Assembly: GCA_964417935.1 (NCBI GenBank) | Contig: CAYQKF010000004.1 | Location: 1 to 64,000 of the forward strand | DNA length: 64,000 nucleotides | Origin: NIOZ-UU13 sp964417935 | GTDB lineage: Bacteria; Planctomycetota; Phycisphaerae; Sedimentisphaerales; Anaerobacaceae | Reading direction: 5' to 3' | Shown: piece by piece, positions 60,177-64,000 of the stretch | How positions within the stretch are numbered: position 1 is the stretch's first letter | Layout: each line of letters opens with the position of its first letter | Program-made: the position numbers and the translations under genes | The notes under the pieces: generated by a model | Databases searched by the model: none | Told to the model about the DNA's origin: nothing | The model's input: the letters and a program-made list of their open reading frames with translations, nothing else

Positions 60177-61459
60177 TTTTTTGAGAAACTCCCTGACTGA
60201 ATATCGCTCAGGCTCACCTTTGCGGTTGCAAGGGGGGCGTTATCCACCTGAGTTTTACGGCCGGCCTGGATGCGGGCGATTTCATTGGCTGCGGCGTGGA
60301 CCTGGTCTTTGCCGGCGTTAAGCGCAAAATCAATTGTGAAAAAGCGACTTTGATGCGGTGCAAGCTTGGGGACACGGCCGAACCTGCGCTCAATCGCTCT
60401 GTTGCGGGGGAAGCCGGTACCTGGTTCCAGGCCTGTTACGTATCCGTCCTCATAAGCCACAGGATTTTTCCAGAGTGTGAAGAAAGGTAACTGCTCGATG
60501 GAAAAAGCCATTGATACGGCTTTATCGGCTGCGGCGTTACGAAGCATAACCTTCGTCCGGTCGCTCTTGTCAGCCCAAAGCTGCAAACAGTAAACCTGTT
60601 CGGGAAATCCCGGAATGGGAGCACGGAATAGGTTGTAAGAGGAGACATCTGAGGCCGGATATTCGTTAATCGGCGTTACCTGACGCGCCGGAGCGACGAA
60701 CTTCGCGCCTTTTTCCATCAGAGGTGCGCCGTAATTTGCGTGGTAAAGAATACCGAACTCCTGCTCTACAGCACTGCGGTTGGTTATCTTGTCCGAGATT
60801 TGGAGAGTATTGGAACCCGGCACAGTTGATACTTCTGCCGATAGTTCGAGCTTTGGTCCGTGCATGCAGGTCTCATCGACCCTGCCGCGTATTCGGATGC
60901 GATATGGTGCCTGACGGTCAACAATCACCTCCACCTGCGATGCCGGGGTGTTTCCAATCTTGCCGTGCAGCGTTAAATCCATCTTTGCCTTTTTGCCTGT
61001 GTTGTCGATAAACTCGTCGGTGCCGGGCCCGCCAAAGAACTCCAGTCCGCATCGAACCATCCATTCGTTAAAGCCTTCCAGCCAGCCCAAACCCTGGCGT
61101 GTATGCTGGTTGATGTATTTGGGGTGAACCAAGTCCTTCACAGGTGAATCCCAGCCGAGACGCAAATCTCCCATAAGCACTTCCTGTATGGACATCCCAC
61201 GCGTAGGAACTACCGTAAAGCGGAGCTTGCCGTTGTTGACCTCAATGACTTCAACGCCCTCCTGTTTGCCTCCATGAAGTATATACTTGCGAACCGACCA
61301 CGAAACGGGACAATCCGGGGTAATATTACGACTTGTGATGTATAATGTTTGCTTATAGATGTTTTGCTCGACATCGGTGAGGACCTGACGAAAAGGTTCG
61401 ACGGCCCGGATTGGTGAAATCCCTAAAGTTAAAAATATAATAGAAGCCCATCTCAACAT
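60116..61459 (-). CDS. exported DUF4432 / aldose-1-epimerase-like protein
   Basis: From the ATG at 61459 (AGGTGG site) the product is 447 residues with a signal peptide (ASIIFLTLGISPIRA). The open frame reaches 61879, but the extra 140 codons are repeat-derived. The DUF4432 galactose-mutarotase-like beta-sandwich spans about residues 60-420 (VVPTRGMSIQEVLMGDLRLG; CGLEFFGGPGTDEFIDNTGK; VDETCMHGPKLELSAEVSTV; LYHANYGAPLMEKG). Such proteins bind or epimerise sugars; the catalytic residues are not certain. The last about 20 residues (KAGEGIRTLDVQLGKLTFYH) are the antisense of tRNA-Gly and not part of the domain, so the original stop has apparently been lost. Confidence 0.82.
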   Translation of the reverse strand: MLRWASIIFLTLGISPIRAVEPFRQVLTDVEQNIYKQTLYITSRNITPDCPVSWSVRKYILHGGKQEGVEVIEVNNGKLRFTVVPTRGMSIQEVLMGDLRLGWDSPVKDLVHPKYINQHTRQGLGWLEGFNEWMVRCGLEFFGGPGTDEFIDNTGKKAKMDLTLHGKIGNTPASQVEVIVDRQAPYRIRIRGRVDETCMHGPKLELSAEVSTVPGSNTLQISDKITNRSAVEQEFGILYHANYGAPLMEKGAKFVAPARQVTPINEYPASDVSSYNLFRAPIPGFPEQVYCLQLWADKSDRTKVMLRNAAADKAVSMAFSIEQLPFFTLWKNPVAYEDGYVTGLEPGTGFPRNRAIERRFGRVPKLAPHQSRFFTIDFALNAGKDQVHAAANEIARIQAGRKTQVDNAPLATAKVSLSDIQSGSFSKKAGEGIRTLDVQLGKLTFYH

Positions 61460-61550
61460 TTCTGCACCACCTTTCTGAGTGAGTTTATCCGATACTTTCC
61501 ATTTCGTTTGCCAATAGCGACAAAGGTGAGCCATTACCACGCGGCTTTCA

Positions 61551-61578
61551 AGTATAGCAAATCGCATTGTTTGTGCAA
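61551..61578 (-). promoter_or_regulatory. promoter of the DUF4432 gene
   Basis: On the minus strand TTGCAC (61578-61573), a 16-base spacer, then TATACT (61556-61551), about 90 bases upstream of the ATG at 61459. This supports the short form of the gene. Confidence 0.6.
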
Positions 61579-61585
61579 GGGAACT

Positions 61586-61870
61586 TTGCATTTGAAATTG
61601 GCCCATTCGACTGCGCTCAGGACAGGGTTTGATTGGGTTTGAATTGGGTTTGTTTTGACCAAGTGTCCAATTGCTTAAAATTTCATAATGCATTGTTACT
61701 AATGAGCTTATGTTCATTTGAGTATCCGGCAAATTGGGTTTGTTTTGCATAAAATGAGTTGATTTGTAGAGGGTTCTCGACAGATGTAGAGGGCCGAGGA
61801 CAGTTGACAGAAGACAGATGACAGAGGACAGATGACAGACTACAGAATACAGGCGATTGATTATAAGTTT
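61586..61870 (-). repeat. dispersed simple-sequence repeat block (NKPN type)
   Basis: On the minus strand this block reads through as CLLSTVLGPLHLSRTLYKST, MQNKPNLPDTQMNISSLVT, WTLGQNKPNSNPIKP and PCPERSRMGQFQ. The underlying DNA uses tokens such as TCTGTC(C/A)TCTG, AAACAAACCCAAT and a CCTGTCCTGAGCGCAGTC word. Similar text is common between genes of Phycisphaerae, from memory and not from a search. The first token also forms part of the BamA leader (4310-4390). Confidence 0.6.
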
Positions 61871-61879
61871 TTGTTGCAT

Positions 61880-62651
61880 AAGGAGTTACCTGGCAGTTTG
61901 AAATCCGAAATTCTAAGCTCTATCCGCCTACGTCAAGACTACGGCGGACAAGAATCCTCCACAGGATGCCTTACGGCATAAACAAATCCAAATTACACAA
62001 ATGTAAATGTTCAAAACCTTGTCTGGCTTGACAGATAATGCTTTTTGGCGTGTATCTGCTGATACGAAAACGTGCGGTTCTCCGCTATATCTACCGCCTG
62101 CTGGCGGTTTATGATAGCCTGCTGGCTAACATGGGGGTATTATACCATATTTATCATTAAAAATCAAGTGAAATCAAAGAAATTGTCCATTTGAAGACTC
62201 TGTTTAGAGTGAAGTGTGAAGCGTGAAGCGTATATCGTTGCTGGATGCTCGAGAACTAATAACCACTTCGTTTACTGCGTTCGCTTAGTGACTGTAACTT
62301 TTCGTAATTGACCTAATCTTTCCTTGACGGCGAGTCTGGGCGTGTGGTAAATTACATACCAGCGATATTGGGATACGCCAGAGGCGTATAAAAAAGCCGT
62401 TGATTGCCCTTTTATAAATAGATGGGGGGCGGAGGTGGATGGGCCTTGCCGGGCCTTAGACGAGCACGATGTAGTGGTGCCTTTTTGATACCTACTTATT
62501 GCAACATCCAGAATCATACCCTACATCAAAAGCATTAAAACAGTCTTAATTAAAGCTGTGAATGTTTCTTTGAAGAAAATTCATCACCCCAAAAAGGTGT
62601 GATTTAATGTATGGAAAATGAGGGACACGTAATTAAGAAAGGAGTTACAAA
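61880..62651. other. gene-poor region before the last gene
   Basis: No supported gene. It contains several small hairpins (e.g. TCCGCC-N14-GGCGGA near 61922-61947; TACCGCC-TGCT-GGCGGTT near 62091) and a tandem-like GTGAAGCGTGAAGC stretch (near 62210-62230). An open frame at 62272-62517 on the minus strand shows no domain and I do not call it. AAGAAAGGAG just before 62652 is the ribosome site of the next gene. Confidence 0.5.
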
Positions 62652-63743
62652 ATGAAAAGAGTTGTGTTAACTGTTATTTTGACCACTTTAATTTTGCCTT
62701 TCTGTGGATGTGAAGCTTACCAAGCTAAACCAGTAAATTTCAGAGTATTTGATTATGATGTTTTATATCATATTGAAAAGAACCCCAGTAAATATGTTGG
62801 AAAGCTGTATGCTTTTCAGGGAAGAGTGATACAAGCTCAAGAATCCAAGGATGGGATTGTATTCCAGATGTTAACTGGAAACTGGCCCGGGTCATACCGT
62901 ACTGGTCCTTCATTGATTGTCTCTTTTGACCGTTCTGACACTCAAATTGTGGAAAAATCTTGGGTCAAGGTTTTGGGGCATATCGGTCCTCCGATAGAGG
63001 GGCAAAATATATTTGGTGGCTATGTAAGTTCTCTAACAATAGATGCAATCGCAGTATTAGTCAATGGTACATATTATTATTCTCGTTTAAATGAGGAAAT
63101 TGTTGAGCAGTGGAGTTCTGGTGAACTTTTTTCACCAAAGCCAAAGCTGAGTAAATCAGATTTAATTCCGTACACCGTTATTAATAGGGATGAATATCTC
63201 CCACATAAGGTGTCATTTGATATTAGAGTTAATAAGGTAGATGGAAAATTTCCTACAGAAAAACAGTTAGCTGATATTTCAACATATTTACGAAGCATGG
63301 AAAAACCTCATAAGAGGACATTTGTTTGCTTTTATTTACCTGAAATGGAAGTTGACGCAGGTGCTTGGGCTACGGCTCATTTCAACCCCGATTTAAAGGT
63401 TTGGATAAGCTATAACAAAAAAGTGACAGAGGATGCGTCTAAACACCTTGATATTCTTGCAGATAAATACTCCGATGGAAATATTTCTTTTATTTTTTTT
63501 TCATATGATTCAAAAGGTAATGAATCTTGGGTTGGTGATGGGGTTCTTGAATTAAGCATCAAAGACAAAAGTAACCGAATTATAAAAAGGTGGAAAAAAG
63601 AAATCGGTCGGCAGGGGGCTAACTACGAAATTTATATGGGGGCTGCAATTCATTCCGTACGCTCAATGGATGCCAAATTTATATGTGGAGATGGCACCAC
63701 ATACACACAGAAGGGGATTTCACTTAAAAGATTGCTTGATTAA
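62652..63743 (+). CDS. lipoprotein of unknown function (363 residues)
   Basis: The product has a lipoprotein leader (MKRVVLTVILTTLILPFCGC; Cys at 18 or 20). The first third (about 25-145) has the pattern of an OB-fold-like domain, seen in YHIEKNPSKYVGKLYAFQGR, then VKVLGHIGPPIEGQNIFGGY. In other proteins this pattern tests a new intracellular or envelope ligand. The rest (about 175-363) contains a segment on step-wise traits such as FYLPEMEVDAGAWATAHFNP followed by a mixed alpha/beta stretch. No catalytic motif is recognised. The ribosome site AAGAAAGGAGTT is good. The gene is AT-richer than its neighbours, which could indicate transfer. Confidence 0.65.
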   Translation: MKRVVLTVILTTLILPFCGCEAYQAKPVNFRVFDYDVLYHIEKNPSKYVGKLYAFQGRVIQAQESKDGIVFQMLTGNWPGSYRTGPSLIVSFDRSDTQIVEKSWVKVLGHIGPPIEGQNIFGGYVSSLTIDAIAVLVNGTYYYSRLNEEIVEQWSSGELFSPKPKLSKSDLIPYTVINRDEYLPHKVSFDIRVNKVDGKFPTEKQLADISTYLRSMEKPHKRTFVCFYLPEMEVDAGAWATAHFNPDLKVWISYNKKVTEDASKHLDILADKYSDGNISFIFFSYDSKGNESWVGDGVLELSIKDKSNRIIKRWKKEIGRQGANYEIYMGAAIHSVRSMDAKFICGDGTTYTQKGISLKRLLD

Positions 63744-64000
63744 ATTTTATAGGAACTAACAGCATAAAAAAACCTACATTTGAATTGTGAGTCAAGACCT
63801 AATGGAAACATAGAAATTCGTTCTGATGCTCTCCTGCAATTTTTGCAGGTAGTCTTTGGAAAGGTAAGGGGAAAATTAGCAATGATTAGTGATTAGTTGA
63901 TTAGAGAATTAGAGAAAAGTGAGCTAAAGTGCCTAAAGTGAGCTAAAGTTGGATGCTTCCGCCTTCGCGGGAATGACCCCGCACTAATTAGACGTGAGTT
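63744..64000. other. right-end intergenic region
   Basis: No gene is seen in the last 257 bases. There is a short TCTCCTGCAATTTTTGCAGG stretch (63830s) with a small stem CTGCAA-TTT-TTGCAG, the repeat at 63927-63950 and a common GC-rich palindromic word (GGATGCTTCCGCCTTCGCGG). Confidence 0.5.
63927..63950 (+). repeat. short dispersed repeat, copy 2
   Basis: 23 of 24 bases match 1364-1387 read on the opposite strand; here it is part of a tandem set of ctaaagt units from about 63921 to 63950. Confidence 0.6.

Noticed and set aside
60127..60321. Plus-strand frame starting MSASQAGRRGFESLRPLF
   Set aside because: It is a translation of the tRNA-Gly gene.
61460..61879. 140-codon N-terminal extension of the DUF4432 gene
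   Set aside because: It reads through a simple-sequence repeat block; a promoter and a ribosome site lie downstream of it, and the signal peptide begins at 61459.
62272..62517. 81-codon minus-strand frame
   Set aside because: No domain, no hydropathy pattern and no ribosome site; composition fits repeat-derived intergenic DNA.
1..64000. CRISPR arrays, rRNA genes, complete IS elements or prophage
   Set aside because: No regularly spaced repeats, rRNA sequence, transposase/integrase frames or phage structural genes were seen.

Overview
The window looks like a chromosomal segment of a Gram-negative bacterium of the Planctomycetota, most probably class Phycisphaerae (Sedimentisphaerales-like). 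This is an inference from family content. The window has lipid A and outer-membrane assembly genes, three prepilin-like proteins of the planctomycete type (FTLIELLVVIAII leader plus a C-terminal H-x9-DG motif), secreted proteins with LamG domains and repeated DVYFG/YYWRIDE modules, and dockerin-like tails of the form DLTDFCKLAQYWL. It also has simple-sequence and short palindromic repeats of the kind common in such genomes.

Layout. Positions 1-5.9 kb (minus strand) hold the envelope and replication block dnaB > bamA > skp/ompH > lpxD > lpxC, with lpxC running off the left edge. Positions 6-9.7 kb hold a broken AP2-domain fragment, a 37-residue membrane peptide, a YafQ/DinJ-type toxin-antitoxin pair with its promoter, a TIM-barrel-like protein and the lytic transglycosylase MltA. 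Positions 10.5-15.5 kb hold secreted surface proteins and a prepilin-like protein. Positions 15.8-23.1 kb (plus strand) hold a sensing/efflux-like set: two exported PepSY-like proteins with very acidic tails (one also carrying two UVR motifs), a tiny membrane peptide, an HlyD-type adaptor and an OmpR-type response regulator with its histidine kinase. Two more prepilin-like genes follow.

Positions 25.9-59.3 kb form one long minus-strand exopolysaccharide locus of about 33 kb, closed by a good terminator at 25.66 kb. In order of transcription it encodes a small exported protein, Wza-like export protein, Wzc-like tyrosine kinase, CpsB-like phosphatase, an O-antigen-ligase-like protein with TPRs, a UpxY/NusG-like antiterminator and a WecA-like initiating transferase. 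Next come an SLC13-type anion (probably sulfate) transporter, a receiver protein, a fused ATP sulfurylase/APS kinase, CysQ, a Wzx flippase, a sulfotransferase and a kinase-methyltransferase fusion. The rest are a Wzy-like polymerase, an FkbM methyltransferase, two near-duplicate GT2 enzymes, a GDP-mannose 3,5-epimerase interrupted by TGA, a polysaccharide deacetylase, a B12-binding radical SAM enzyme, a WecG/TagA transferase, Gmd, a relic of an NDP-sugar epimerase/reductase, an Fkp-type fucokinase/guanylyltransferase and an inositol-monophosphatase-like enzyme. Together these predict a Wzx/Wzy-type, sulfated, methylated, probably fucose-containing polysaccharide, with PAPS supply and PAP recycling built into the locus.

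Right end: a lone tRNA-Gly(CCC) whose antisense strand supplies the last residues of a DUF4432 (aldose-epimerase-like) gene, then repeat-rich intergenic DNA and an unrecognised lipoprotein gene. The most notable points are the sulfated-polysaccharide locus with its WbdD-like domain pair in reversed order, the TGA inside the catalytic motif of the GDP-mannose epimerase, the acidic-tail PepSY pair behind a shared upstream hairpin element, and short palindromic repeats that lie in frame inside several envelope genes. All family assignments come from reading motifs by eye; no database search was run.
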